Source: Mytilisepta virgata (lineage: Eukaryota > Mollusca > Bivalvia > Mytilida > Mytilidae). From it: a stretch of 64,000 bases of DNA. The stretch spans positions 46,790,979 through 46,854,978 of the forward strand of contig CM051519.1 in NCBI GenBank assembly GCA_028015205.1. The letters run 5' to 3'. Position 1 is the stretch's first letter; each line of letters starts with the position of its first letter. The translations under genes and the position numbers were made by a program. Under the pieces are notes generated by a model. That model saw only the letters and a list, made by a program, of their open reading frames with translations, made no database searches and was not told the DNA's origin. This document shows positions 33,433-44,253 of this stretch, in pieces.

Positions 33433-34681
33433 TTTGAAACTGGAATAAGAACATGAAAAATATGTTTTTATTTGATCTTTATATACCGAAAAGTGTATCA
33501 AACATAATATTTAGTCTATGAATCTTACATTCAATGTTAGAATAGCATTTCAAAGTTTCATAGGCAAATAGGCATTCAAAGCTTCATTTAAAGCTTGCCA
33601 ATTTTTAACTATGAATTTTTGAGTTTCACAGGCAAACAGGAATTTAACCTTGCCAATTGACACTCAGAATGTGAATAAGGATTGAAATTTGAACTGAAGA
33701 ATGAGGACTACACATGTACATTGATTTGGATGAGAAACAGTTACAATACAGAAGTATAAATTGTGGCGTACTGGAGGGAAGATAGAATAACTACTGATAG
33801 TGATCACTACTTTAGTTAATTGAATCAATTTGGAAAGGACTAGACCAGGGTATAGTTACGCACTGGAATATTTGCATTGACCAATCTTCTCTGACTGAAG
33901 GTTCACTGGGAAGACAATCATGCTGAACATGTAAAATTAGATTCATGTTTACATGCAAGTATGAGTGTATGTTTATACATCCACAATGATACAAACAATG
34001 CAAAAAATATATTTCAGTAACTATATAAGAATTTATTGAGTTAAAGCTGTCGTGCCTGGCTATTTATTTGTTCATGAAGCAAAAAATAAATTTTGACCTC
34101 TATCTTTTTAGCACGTTTCTTAAGGTTCCGATGCATCTTTGTATTACAAATTTAAAAAGGATTTCTGAATATTTTTTTTTTAATATTGGCCCTCATAATT
34201 ATATTTTTTTAACTTTAAATCAAAAGATTAATCTTTAAAATCAAACAATATGAATATATTTCCAAGAACATATCTTTTAAATGGAGATAATTTTAAAAAT
34301 TGAAAATTCAGATTTTTCGACAATTTGAGTAAACAAATCAGAGTTTTTACACAATTAAACAGATACTATCGATAATTTACACTACATTTAGATGGTTTAG
34401 ACATTTGTTGATGAAAACAAACCATAAATAGCACATTTCAGCAGTTAGGAAAGATCAGGCAATGCACCTTTAACAATTTTTTAGCAAGTCTAGTATAGAG
34501 GTCAACAACAGAATGTAAATTTCTTTAAAAGGTATATATGCCTAAGGTGCTGGTTAGTAAAGCTTAATTCAGAAATGTACACGACACAATTATGTGGATT
34601 TACAATAAAATTAGTAATTATATGGTGCAGTTTAAAACTTATGCAAATCATGCTGTCTTTACTGTACATGCATCTAGCTTT
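33433..34681. other. No gene seen, mirror of 13977-15212
   Basis: This is the right-arm counterpart of the presumed intron between TatD and ORF3. It is AT-rich, with no additional features. Confidence 0.45.
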
Positions 34682-34695
34682 CTTACCTGTTTTTT

Positions 34696-35571
34696 TTAGA
34701 AGTCCACACCATACAAAAATTTTGCGTTGGCTGAAGTGTATGAAAGTACTTTGTTGACAGAAATGTTTTTCAGTTGTGCAATTCTCATTGCAACGTTCAA
34801 GGTGTGTCCTGGGTTTGAAAACATGTTTTTTTGTTGTATATTTCTAGGAACAAAATGTGGACTGTCCGTTTCAAGTAGTATATGTTCAAGAGGACAATTT
34901 CGAGCAAATTCCTGAACCTGAAATGCTGTTGGGATGGTTAACATATTGGTAATTCCAAATTTTATGTTTGTAAAGTAAGTCCAGTTTAAGTAATCATTCA
35001 TTGTCCCAGTAAAGCAATGGAAATTAATTTTGTGATCATGATGTAAATATGTCTTTGCTATTTGTAGTCCTTTTTCTTGCGCATCTCTGATATGCAATAC
35101 TGCAGGTTTGTTGTATTGATGACAAAGTTCCAATTGAGAAATAAATGTGTTTGATTGAACACGATATGAAATACTTTTACTGTAATCTAACCCAGATTCA
35201 CCAATGGCAACACAATTTTCTAAGGGCAAAGATTCATTGATAATGTCAACTGCTGTTTGGTTATATTGATCAGCACACTTTGGATGAACACCAACTGTAA
35301 ACCAATTCGTATAATATTCTGAATCTAGTGTTGGCCAAAGCATAAAATGTTCTGGAAAGCAATAGTTCCCAATACATCCTTTGAAATTGGTGGGCATATT
35401 AAAAGCGTCTAAGAGGCAGTTATTTCTGGTATACATCAAATCAAGATGGCAGTGAGTGTCTATATAAGGAATATTTTTGTCAACATGTGCAAATTTACAC
35501 TTCTGTTTGTACTTGCAGTTTCCAGTAGAATAAAGGTATTCATGACAAATTCCTTGTGCAGTAACATCCAT
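34696..35571 (-). CDS. CCCH zinc-finger TatD-family nuclease (right copy)
   Basis: This is the mirror of 13087-13962, with an identical 291-residue product. The CCCH finger and all TatD metal ligands are retained. Both copies therefore look functional, in contrast to ORF1 and ORF4, where only the right copy is intact. The acceptor before the ATG and the donor after the stop are also retained. Confidence 0.88.
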   Translation of the reverse strand: MDVTAQGICHEYLYSTGNCKYKQKCKFAHVDKNIPYIDTHCHLDLMYTRNNCLLDAFNMPTNFKGCIGNYCFPEHFMLWPTLDSEYYTNWFTVGVHPKCADQYNQTAVDIINESLPLENCVAIGESGLDYSKSISYRVQSNTFISQLELCHQYNKPAVLHIRDAQEKGLQIAKTYLHHDHKINFHCFTGTMNDYLNWTYFTNIKFGITNMLTIPTAFQVQEFARNCPLEHILLETDSPHFVPRNIQQKNMFSNPGHTLNVAMRIAQLKNISVNKVLSYTSANAKFLYGVDF

Positions 35572-35937
35572 TGTCTGCAAAAGTTATATCTTATAGTTGA
35601 GATATCTCAGCACATTGTACATACAAATATTTTATATCATATTTTATGCAAGTGACTTGAAATTGCAGTGTGTTTTATATAGCAGATTGGGGAAAAATAT
35701 GGATGCTTAAAGGGAAAATAGTCATCATATAATTATACCCCACGCATACAATTATAATTTTATCTTAAAAAAACTGTGGATTTATCTTTAAAAACAATAA
35801 CTTTGAAGGAAGTTTCAGTTTGCAATAATTTCGCTATAGCTAAATTTCTGTTCATGCATATATTGCTACATGTAGATCAAAATTAAGTCTTGAAATTAAA
35901 TGTTTACTTTAATAATGCACTTTTCTTTATATTGTTA

Positions 35938-36307
35938 CTGTATTCCTCGTATTAAGCGCCCAGGGCTCTCAAAAAATTGAAAAAGGGGGTGCTTATTAAG
36001 TATGACACAAATCATATTCATATACATGTAGGTCTAGATATTATTACCAAACTATAGCCTTCCGTTGTAGTATTGACTTTTTACTTACATATATGTACGA
36101 TTATGCAATTGTGCATGTGTATCATGTTTTTGAATGGAAGTATGGCACCTATAAAGACTTTGATCTGTTCTGCAGTAAACAAAGTACAATCGGGGCGAGT
36201 ACAATAACCGTAATAGCGTGATGTTGAGGGGGCACTTAAGGTTTTCAAACGAAATGAAGGTGAGGGGGCGCTTATAGAAGCAGGGGCGCTTAATAAGAGG
36301 AATACGG
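35938..36307. mobile_element. Tc1/mariner-like MITE, family A (right-arm copy)
   Basis: This is the mirror of 12351-12720, with TA on both sides. Confidence 0.75.
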
Positions 36308-37185
36308 TAATCATTGTATGAAAATATTCATGAACATTCAGATCTTTTAGGGTTCTGGGAAAAAACTGTACACAAAAATGTATTGAAATTTTAAACAGAC
36401 ATTAAAAATAGCAATTTCTTCCAAATACAGTGTACTGTTAAGCATTGTGAAGCTGAAACAAAGAATTTTAGTCATTTTGTTATTTCCCTATAGATATCCA
36501 ATGTAGATATGTAAGTGTAATAAATCTCCATGTTCATGTTTATGACTGACTGAAATATATTGGCTAAAGACTTGAAGAGTTAAATCGCTAATCTGGAATA
36601 TTGTACTCTATTGTTGAATGTTAAGGGATGGTGTTGGTCAGAGTTCTCTTTCAGGTCTTTGTTATCATTCGAAACAATTTAAGCTGGTTGAAATTAAAAG
36701 AAATAGGAGACTGAGGTAGCAGTTATTTTGTAAGTAATGTCTCCTTGGAACAATTTTTTGGCATTGCTATTTTTTTTTAATACTTTGCCACTATGTGAAA
36801 CATGGTATGGGAACAAAAATTAGCAAATTTCAGGGCAAAACATTAGACTCAAACACTGATCTTCACTAAAATTTGAATACAGGTAGACTTGTAATACTGA
36901 ACAGTTTATCACAATTTTGAGATTTGCCATTGCTTTTGGTTAATTTGCAAAAAACTGTTGTCCAACCCCAAGATTTAATTTTAGAAATGACAGGCAGTTT
37001 TTGTTTTGGCTGGCATAACTGATACGATTTTGAAAGCGGACAGCTAAGGATGATGGTAACCAAGTTTCATGCAGAGATGATTTTGAGAAAAAGAGTTAAT
37101 TGATGATGGATGCAAAGTGATGACAATAGATCACATGGCGCTTTTGGCCAGGTGAGCCAAAAAATATACATGCATGTAGTATTAA
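36308..37185. repeat. Dispersed repeat and gene-free sequence (right arm)
   Basis: This is the mirror of 11473-12350. The GGCTCACCTGGCC-type repeat ends near 37159. Confidence 0.4.
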
Positions 37186-37925
37186 GAGTGCATTTATTCC
37201 TAACACAAATTTTGTCAACGTTGATTATCGTTTACTAAGGCCTTTTTTTTTTTAATTACTTGGATTACGGATTCTCCTTCCAGATTTTTTGAAAATCAAA
37301 AAAAAAAAAAAATTTTTTTTTTTTTTATTCCTTTACCCTACAGGAATTTATGATCTTTGGCTAAAAAAACAAAAAAAATTGCTAGAAAATAACAGATTTT
37401 GTTAAAAATTTGAATGAAAATGAGTTAGTTTTGGTTAAATTTTAACAAAAATATTTATAATTGAGAAAAAAATCACTAAATTTGAGTCTGTCAGAATCTC
37501 AAAAAGATTTTTTTTTTTTTTTTTTCCTTTACCCTCCCAATTTTTTTGGGTAAAATACCTGTAATCCAAGTAATTAAAAAAAAATGGCCTAAACGCTGAG
37601 ATGGTAGAAATAAATATAAAGGTGAATGGACAGTAATATCCCCAAAATGAATTATGTGTTTTTGCATATTTTCACAACTAATCTTTAATTTTCTAGATAA
37701 AAAGCAGGTGATAATAATTTTCCCAGCGCTTAATTAGAAATAAATACACCATTTACACTTGTTTTTATGGGTAAACGCTACACGCTCAATGGTTACACGA
37801 TGATTTTGTGTTTACAAAGTTTACATAAAGTTTGTCAACGTTGACATGAAATTGCTAGAAATAAATGGATTAAACGTATACGCGCGTAGTCGTTTACATC
37901 GTTTAGTGCAGAAATAAATGGGCTC
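37186..37925. mobile_element. MITE family E with TTAA flanks (right-arm copy)
   Basis: This is the mirror of 10734-11472. TTAA lies at 37182-37185 and 37926-37929. It contains the family C copy at 37239-37589. Confidence 0.55.
37239..37589. mobile_element. PIF/Harbinger-like MITE, family C (right-arm copy)
   Basis: This is the mirror of 11070-11419. One extra base in an A/T run accounts for the length difference. Confidence 0.8.
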
Positions 37926-38138
37926 TTAACCATGACAACAGAAAATATGCAAGTGTTGACAATAGCTAAGTTAACCTTTGTCTTATATGATAAATTGCCA
38001 TACAATACATTGTATACATATACAGTTTGCAACCCAAAAGTAATTCTGTTAGCTCGAGTTTTTGCTATACAATAGTCAATGCTGCTTATACACAATGCAC
38101 ATGTACAGAAAAATGTGTGCCATCATGATTGTTTTTCT

Positions 38139-41100
38139 TTATCTAGGAATAATATTACAGCCAGGTACAAATATTGGAGCATTTTCTCTTTTTGGCAACA
38201 CAGCAGTGTAATGAGACCATGCAAAGAATCCACAAAGAGGATGACCTAACTCAGATTGGTTTATTAAATTTTGGTTTGGCACATATTTCAGATGTCTCCC
38301 AACAGAATGGTCATTTTGTGAAAACAAATTTTGAAGTTGTTCAATAGAACAGTCTGTGTGACAAAAACGTCCATCAACTCGAAATGTAGAATAAATGTAT
38401 ATTGGTCTCTTTAATGCAATGCATAATGCATATAAATGATATTCATTTCCCCATTTTGAGGGTGTCCTAGCTGTTAATACCAGTTGCTGAAATTGTTCTT
38501 CAACAGAGAGTGTTGTTGGAGCGTTATCTTTACGCAGAAGGTCAAAAAAGACGTGTTTGTATTTCATCAAAATATTAACGGTGAGAATCCTTAAAGTTGT
38601 TGATAAGTTTGGTCCTTGACTCAAAGCAATTGAAATCATTTGCCAAAGACAGTCTCCATAAGCTGGTGTTTTGATAGGCTGGTAATGTTCTAAAAATACT
38701 GGGTGACATAGCTTGTATACTGTAGTATCTATCAAAAGACTTCTGGAAGATTTTGCAGTCTGGTTTAGAAGTGATTTGGCTAAATTATTGAGAGATGCTT
38801 GATGCTGTTGCAAACGTTCTTGTAATATTTCACTTTTATTGCAGATGCCAATAGGAATTGCGCAACACAGCTTGAAGGCAGTTTGAATTGCTACATTCTG
38901 GTCTTTAATGAAACATGTATTTGATTGCACTTGGGGTTTTTTTGTTGGTTCTTTTTCTACCCGTAACTGCTCTGTAAATTTGGCAGGACGGTTATTTTTG
39001 CAAAGTTCTGATTGAAGTTGTTCTAGTTTTCCAGAGTTTTCAGCATCTTTGAGCATTTTGCAGACTTCAGTATTTGTTTTTAGAGCATTTGGAGAAAAAT
39101 CTATGAGATGAAGCCCCTTTAATGATTTAACTCTGCTCAGAGCTACGTATGCTTGACCTGACGCAAAAAAATTGTCATCCATGTGGATGAATGCACATTT
39201 CAGTGTTGTTCCCTGCATTCTGTGTACGGTGCAAGCATAAGCAATGATAATTGGGAATTGTATTCTATAGACTTGAATTTTACTAAATGGAATTGTTATT
39301 TTTTGTTTTACTTTTGGAACTGGTATTATTTCATCACAGTCTGCTCTTTTCACCATCAAAACTTTAGGATGAATTGCTACCAAAATTCCTATTGTGCCAT
39401 TTACTACTCGGTCTTGTATGTTAAGATTCCTAGTTATCATGACTTTGACACCTAAACGTACTGTCAGTTGTTGAGGCAAAACTGATTTGACTTCATTTAT
39501 GTATTGAGTTTCTAAACTTGAAACTGGATTACCAGAGATGTCACAATCATACGCCTGCAGATGTTCTTCCTTAACTTTTGGAAATAAAGATTGTACTAAT
39601 TTTGCATTTATTTCTTGTCGTTGTTCATGTTTAGAACAGATGACCATTGTATTTGCATTCGCATTATTTGCACATGAATCATCTGAATGTCCATTTCCAC
39701 ATACTCGTGAATGAAGAAGCTGAATATCATCATCTGTTTGTTGGCCAAGACGTACTCGATTGAGTAAATCTGCATATTGCAAATCTCCTGATTGACGACA
39801 ATTTTCTTGCAAGAAGAAAGGACGAAATTTTGACCATAGGATACTATCATAAATTTGATTTGCATTTGTGATGTTGTTTGTTACAGCAGGTAGTTGAAGG
39901 AGATCTCCAAACAGAATCACTGTTTTTCCACCAAATAATTTATTTTGTTTTTGTGATGATGTTTCCATACAAATATTGGAAATTTTTTCTAAAATTTCAG
40001 CTGTCATCATGCTACTTTCATCAATAATGATTACATCAGTTGCTGCAATAGCTTCCCAGTTTGTGTCTCTGTACTTTATATTACAATTAAGTTCTGGGTC
40101 AAATTTAAAAAAGGAATGAATTGTTTTTCCATTTACTAAAAGTGCTGCATTGCCAGTTGTACCTAGGACTTCAACCATTAAACCACTAAATTCAAAATGA
40201 AGGACTAGAGTTCTTAATAAGAATGACTTTCCAGTTCCCCCTGGACCTGTTACAAATGCAAGAAGCTGTTCGTTTGTGTGTTCAGATATAAAATCGAAAA
40301 CTTTTCTCTGAGAACTTGTCATTTCTTGTTGCCGCTGTTTGAGGTCTTTATGATCATTCAGAATGGCATCCTTAGACCACTGTAGCACTTTCAATATTTC
40401 ACTGGAATTCATGTCATTATCTTTGTCATCTATTTGAATTGTGTCAAACTCTTTAATATCTTCTTCTAAAAAGTGAATGTGCTCACCTAATTCTAATCCT
40501 TTGATTTTTTTTGCAATTGTATCTTCATCTGAAATTTGCTCAATTAAGAGTTTTCTTGCCATTCTGCTTATTTGAAATGGATCAAAGTTTCGACCTTTCA
40601 TTTCATTAAAAACCATATCCAATGCATCATCTTCTTCAAACAATGACTGCAAATAACATTCTTCTTTAAATGTTTTTGAAACATTTTCACACGAGATGAG
40701 TTGGGCCTCCGAACGATATGGAACTTTTAAAATCAATGTTTGATAGTAAAATAGTTCGGCATCAAGAGGCGTCAAAAAACGATATCTGGGTATTAAAGGT
40801 TTTGTTCTTTTTGCAACAAATCTACCAGACAAATCTGTGAAAGCTGGTAGTCTTGCCTTAGGGATTTTGCTTTTAGATGTGAAGACTTCAAATGTTGTAA
40901 TAAAATCAGGAAGAGTTAAATCTTCAAATGGTTCACCTAGTGGCCTTTCCAGATAAAAATCTCTTGCACCTTTCATAAAGATGTCAGTGTCATTTTCATC
41001 ATGTGATTCAAGCGTTTTAAATGACTTCAGAACTCGATGCCTTTGATTAGGCAAATTTGTGTCGATGAATACTACTTGATTAGTACCACTGACAAATTTG

Positions 41101-43139
41101 TGTGACAATATTGCAGCGGCAGCTTCTGGTGCTCCAACAATTCTAGTTTCAAAGTATGTTGCAACGGGGTTTTCGTGGACTTTTAGTCCAAAAGTTGGCT
41201 CTACCTTGGCAACATATTTCACGAGATATTTTTCCAAGCCAGTTCTTGTCACACGTTGAACATTTACATGAGCACCCCAAGCGTATAAAATATACGGGTT
41301 GTATGGCACAACTCTTCTATCCTCCTCGTGTGACCTTTTGTATTCAAAACGCATTCCATCTTCAGCATAACCATCTATATCGCGCAAATCGAAAGGAAAT
41401 CCATATCTGCATGATTGTGTTGGTTTTCCTTTACTTGTTCTAAAACAACGATTGCGTCGACAGTTATGTATCTGAAAGTCTTTCACCTTTTCTGCTAGTT
41501 CAAGTGAAAATTGATCTGTTCCTCTTGGTATTTCAGCAGACACTAAATTGTCAAAACTTGCTCCCTTCTTCAACCAAATTAAGATATGAACATGCAGAGC
41601 TCCTCTATTTTGAGCCTCAATTCTATACCAATGGTTTGATACAGGACCAAATACAGAAGATGTGCCAAACAGTAGAGGTTTGATTTTTTCAAATCGTTTG
41701 AAAAAATATTCTGTTGTATCAACTGGATGCAATATTGACTGAGGATGTTCATATGTACTAAGAAGAGATTTCAAGGATTCCCAATTGTCATTTGCGGTTA
41801 AAGTAACAAAAAGATCGGCAGGTCCAAGTTTACGTACTATTGCTACCAAGTCGAGCCATTTTTTTTTCCAAAATGCTTTGCTACCTGTAACAGCTGCAGG
41901 AAGGACTGACCTGTATTTATCATACTCTTCTTTTGATTGAGTGAGTTGGTTTACAGTAACTTCAGATTTCCTGTTTGAATTTGAAAGTGTAGGAATTTTC
42001 GGATGCTTTAAAATGCGGTCTTTCATATTTCGATCAAAAGCAAAGAATAAATAAAACTTGTCATTTGCCCATCTTCTATCTATATGCAGTAGTCTATGTT
42101 TGTGATATTGTCCTAAAGTGAGAGCACTTTTTTGCTTTGTCCAAGAGCCTTTTCCATCTGGGAAAAGATGAGGAAACAATTTTGCTTCTAGATTTTTATC
42201 TGAAGTTTTGAGTTTTTCTGGATGAAGATCAGCAGGAGATGATTTGGAAGTATGGACATCTCTATTAACATTCTCTCCGATTTGATAACAATCGGAGTTT
42301 TGGTCAGGCAAAATGTGATTGTCAGCTTCCACAATTAAACCTACTGATTTTTCAATGTCAGTCTCTGATATTTGACCTGTGCCTCTGAAGGAAATGTCAG
42401 GAGTACGGTTTGGAAATGTTGGAAAACAGCAATTTGCAGATTCTTGTGTAAAATGTGCTGGTATTGTTTCAAAATTTGAGAGGTATGATGAATACAGAAA
42501 GTTGTTTGCTCTGAGCCATTGTAATGCTGGTTTTAATAACGAACAGTCTGAATTTGTTAATTGTTCCTCAGGGTTGTGTAAAATACCTAACATCCCTTCT
42601 TTTGAATTTGCTGTTACTCCGAAAGACAGTTTTCCTTGCATATGTGTGTAGGTATAGCCATGCGGTCTGAAGGTTGAACAAAATAGGGTCCCAATTGACA
42701 ATTTTCGATAATCTGCATAGTTTTTAAGATTTTTTATACAGCCCGGTAAAACAGAAAAGTTGTTAAAGTGATTATATTCTGAAGATCCCTGTCTGCATAA
42801 TGCTGCACATTCCTTGCAAACGGAAACTTTATCGTCTTTGTCTTTGATAGTAATATTACTGTTCACAGAAATTCTAAGTTTTGGCAAGGTTACATTGGAG
42901 TGTTTTATGTACACTATATCATCAGGGTATAAAATTTTTCCACAAACAGCACAATAAGCTGATGGAAGAAGTGATTTCAGTGAAACAGAACAATTAACAG
43001 CTGCTTTAATCAAGTTTGGAACTGTGGTTGTTTCCTTAGAAATCTTGGCAAACTTTTGCTGTGGCTCATTTTCAGTAGGTATTTTCCTTTTTTGCAAAGT
43101 GGCATTTAAAGTAACTACTTTGGAGATTCCGTGGAGCAT
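38139..43139 (-). CDS. Helitron Rep/helicase with C-terminal OTU domain (intact)
   Basis: The 1666-residue product is the replicase of a Helitron rolling-circle transposon, which nicks and rejoins single strands and unwinds DNA. A Cys-rich N-terminal module has C63-x2-C66 and C108-x2-C111. The Helitron-like N region runs about 320-470 (GSKAFWKKKWLDLVA). The HUH motif HVH is at 516-518, in RGALHVHILIWL. Paired tyrosines Y638 and Y642 lie in EKYLVKYVAK. The Pif1-type helicase has Walker A GPGGTGKS at 965-972, Walker B IIIDES at 1037-1042, GDLLQLPA at 1078-1085, HRMQG at 1306-1310 and AYVALSRVKSLKG at 1330-1342. An OTU-like domain follows, with nucleophile C1497 in YGDCLW and H1643 in SHYTAVL. 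The start follows an acceptor by 30 bases. Every key motif is present, so this copy could be active. I could not find the element termini. Confidence 0.95.
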   Translation of the reverse strand: MLHGISKVVTLNATLQKRKIPTENEPQQKFAKISKETTTVPNLIKAAVNCSVSLKSLLPSAYCAVCGKILYPDDIVYIKHSNVTLPKLRISVNSNITIKDKDDKVSVCKECAALCRQGSSEYNHFNNFSVLPGCIKNLKNYADYRKLSIGTLFCSTFRPHGYTYTHMQGKLSFGVTANSKEGMLGILHNPEEQLTNSDCSLLKPALQWLRANNFLYSSYLSNFETIPAHFTQESANCCFPTFPNRTPDISFRGTGQISETDIEKSVGLIVEADNHILPDQNSDCYQIGENVNRDVHTSKSSPADLHPEKLKTSDKNLEAKLFPHLFPDGKGSWTKQKSALTLGQYHKHRLLHIDRRWANDKFYLFFAFDRNMKDRILKHPKIPTLSNSNRKSEVTVNQLTQSKEEYDKYRSVLPAAVTGSKAFWKKKWLDLVAIVRKLGPADLFVTLTANDNWESLKSLLSTYEHPQSILHPVDTTEYFFKRFEKIKPLLFGTSSVFGPVSNHWYRIEAQNRGALHVHILIWLKKGASFDNLVSAEIPRGTDQFSLELAEKVKDFQIHNCRRNRCFRTSKGKPTQSCRYGFPFDLRDIDGYAEDGMRFEYKRSHEEDRRVVPYNPYILYAWGAHVNVQRVTRTGLEKYLVKYVAKVEPTFGLKVHENPVATYFETRIVGAPEAAAAILSHKFVSGTNQVVFIDTNLPNQRHRVLKSFKTLESHDENDTDIFMKGARDFYLERPLGEPFEDLTLPDFITTFEVFTSKSKIPKARLPAFTDLSGRFVAKRTKPLIPRYRFLTPLDAELFYYQTLILKVPYRSEAQLISCENVSKTFKEECYLQSLFEEDDALDMVFNEMKGRNFDPFQISRMARKLLIEQISDEDTIAKKIKGLELGEHIHFLEEDIKEFDTIQIDDKDNDMNSSEILKVLQWSKDAILNDHKDLKQRQQEMTSSQRKVFDFISEHTNEQLLAFVTGPGGTGKSFLLRTLVLHFEFSGLMVEVLGTTGNAALLVNGKTIHSFFKFDPELNCNIKYRDTNWEAIAATDVIIIDESSMMTAEILEKISNICMETSSQKQNKLFGGKTVILFGDLLQLPAVTNNITNANQIYDSILWSKFRPFFLQENCRQSGDLQYADLLNRVRLGQQTDDDIQLLHSRVCGNGHSDDSCANNANANTMVICSKHEQRQEINAKLVQSLFPKVKEEHLQAYDCDISGNPVSSLETQYINEVKSVLPQQLTVRLGVKVMITRNLNIQDRVVNGTIGILVAIHPKVLMVKRADCDEIIPVPKVKQKITIPFSKIQVYRIQFPIIIAYACTVHRMQGTTLKCAFIHMDDNFFASGQAYVALSRVKSLKGLHLIDFSPNALKTNTEVCKMLKDAENSGKLEQLQSELCKNNRPAKFTEQLRVEKEPTKKPQVQSNTCFIKDQNVAIQTAFKLCCAIPIGICNKSEILQERLQQHQASLNNLAKSLLNQTAKSSRSLLIDTTVYKLCHPVFLEHYQPIKTPAYGDCLWQMISIALSQGPNLSTTLRILTVNILMKYKHVFFDLLRKDNAPTTLSVEEQFQQLVLTARTPSKWGNEYHLYALCIALKRPIYIYSTFRVDGRFCHTDCSIEQLQNLFSQNDHSVGRHLKYVPNQNLINQSELGHPLCGFFAWSHYTAVLPKRENAPIFVPGCNIIPR

Positions 43140-43685
43140 GTTGTTGCTGATATGTTTGTCAAATTGCTACTGAAATATGAAGTTATGTTCCGAGTTATTG
43201 TTGTTTTTTTTTTTTTAATTGGTCAAAGTTGGAAAAGTAGTGATGGGAATCGGAACAAATTTCATAATTGATAATTGCTTATACACAATCAACTGATGAT
43301 TAATAATTGAAACAATGTAAACTTGCTGTCCTCCATGAAAGTGCGTCTTTGGATACACATGCACAGTATGAATAAATTCACGTATTCAAAATTCAGTATT
43401 ATTGTCTTATTTATTTGTTATTCAATTTGAAACCATTTGGATTGGGTCAAATAGTTTTAAAAACTGGACCTATGCACAAACGCTCAACTTCATGTCCTTT
43501 AAGGGAATCAAAGTGGAAGTGAAAGTAGAAACTTTCTGATTAATCAAACCTATACATTTTATAATAGATTAATTGGAATAGCACTACAATCGAATGATTT
43601 TCGATTATAATTGATCATCGTGACACTACTACTGAAAAAGCGGAATTTCATTTAACAGAAGTTGATAAGCGACAGACCTGACTAG
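43140..43685. other. No gene seen upstream of right ORF1
   Basis: This is the mirror of 4976-5520. It holds the acceptor-like CTGAAATATG (complement of CATATTTCAG) near 43170 and a long T-run that differs by one base between arms. Confidence 0.45.
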
Positions 43686-44253
43686 AGTTCATTAAAAGCA
43701 GCATATGCCTTAAGAACCCTTGAAATTGGTACAACTTGGAAAATTGGCTGCTAACTTGAAAATGGCTGCTTGCAAAATTTTTTCATCATCACCGTTCAAC
43801 ACAGAATACCATGTTTCCTACATAAACCAAATTTCGCTAAAATTGGAGAGACTGAAAATTTGGTGGGGAAATAGCATTTATTTTCAAAATGGCCCTTCGC
43901 AAAAAATTTTGTCATTGGCATTCAACTCAGCATATCAATTTTACCCTTGAAACAATTCTCTTGTTCATTTTTGAGTAATACCAGAATTTTGATATCTGTC
44001 TTCGTTTTTCAGTTATTTAGCAAAAACTGTTTTTGACCCCTATGTTCTTTTTTTAGTAACGGCAGCCATGTTTTTTGACAGAGCAAAAATCCCCATGGTC
44101 ATTTTGGGCAGGATACCCTAAGGAACAATCATACACATTTCATTGAATTCTACCCAGTAGTTTCAGAGGAGGAGATTTTTTAAATTTGTCTAACAGACGA
44201 CGACAGATGCCAATTGATGGCAATAGCTCACGTGGCCTATGGCAAGGAGAGCT
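43686..44253. repeat. Dispersed bivalve-type repeat (right-arm copy)
   Basis: This is the mirror of 4408-4975. Immediately beyond 44253 the right arm has nine bases that the left lacks. Confidence 0.5.
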
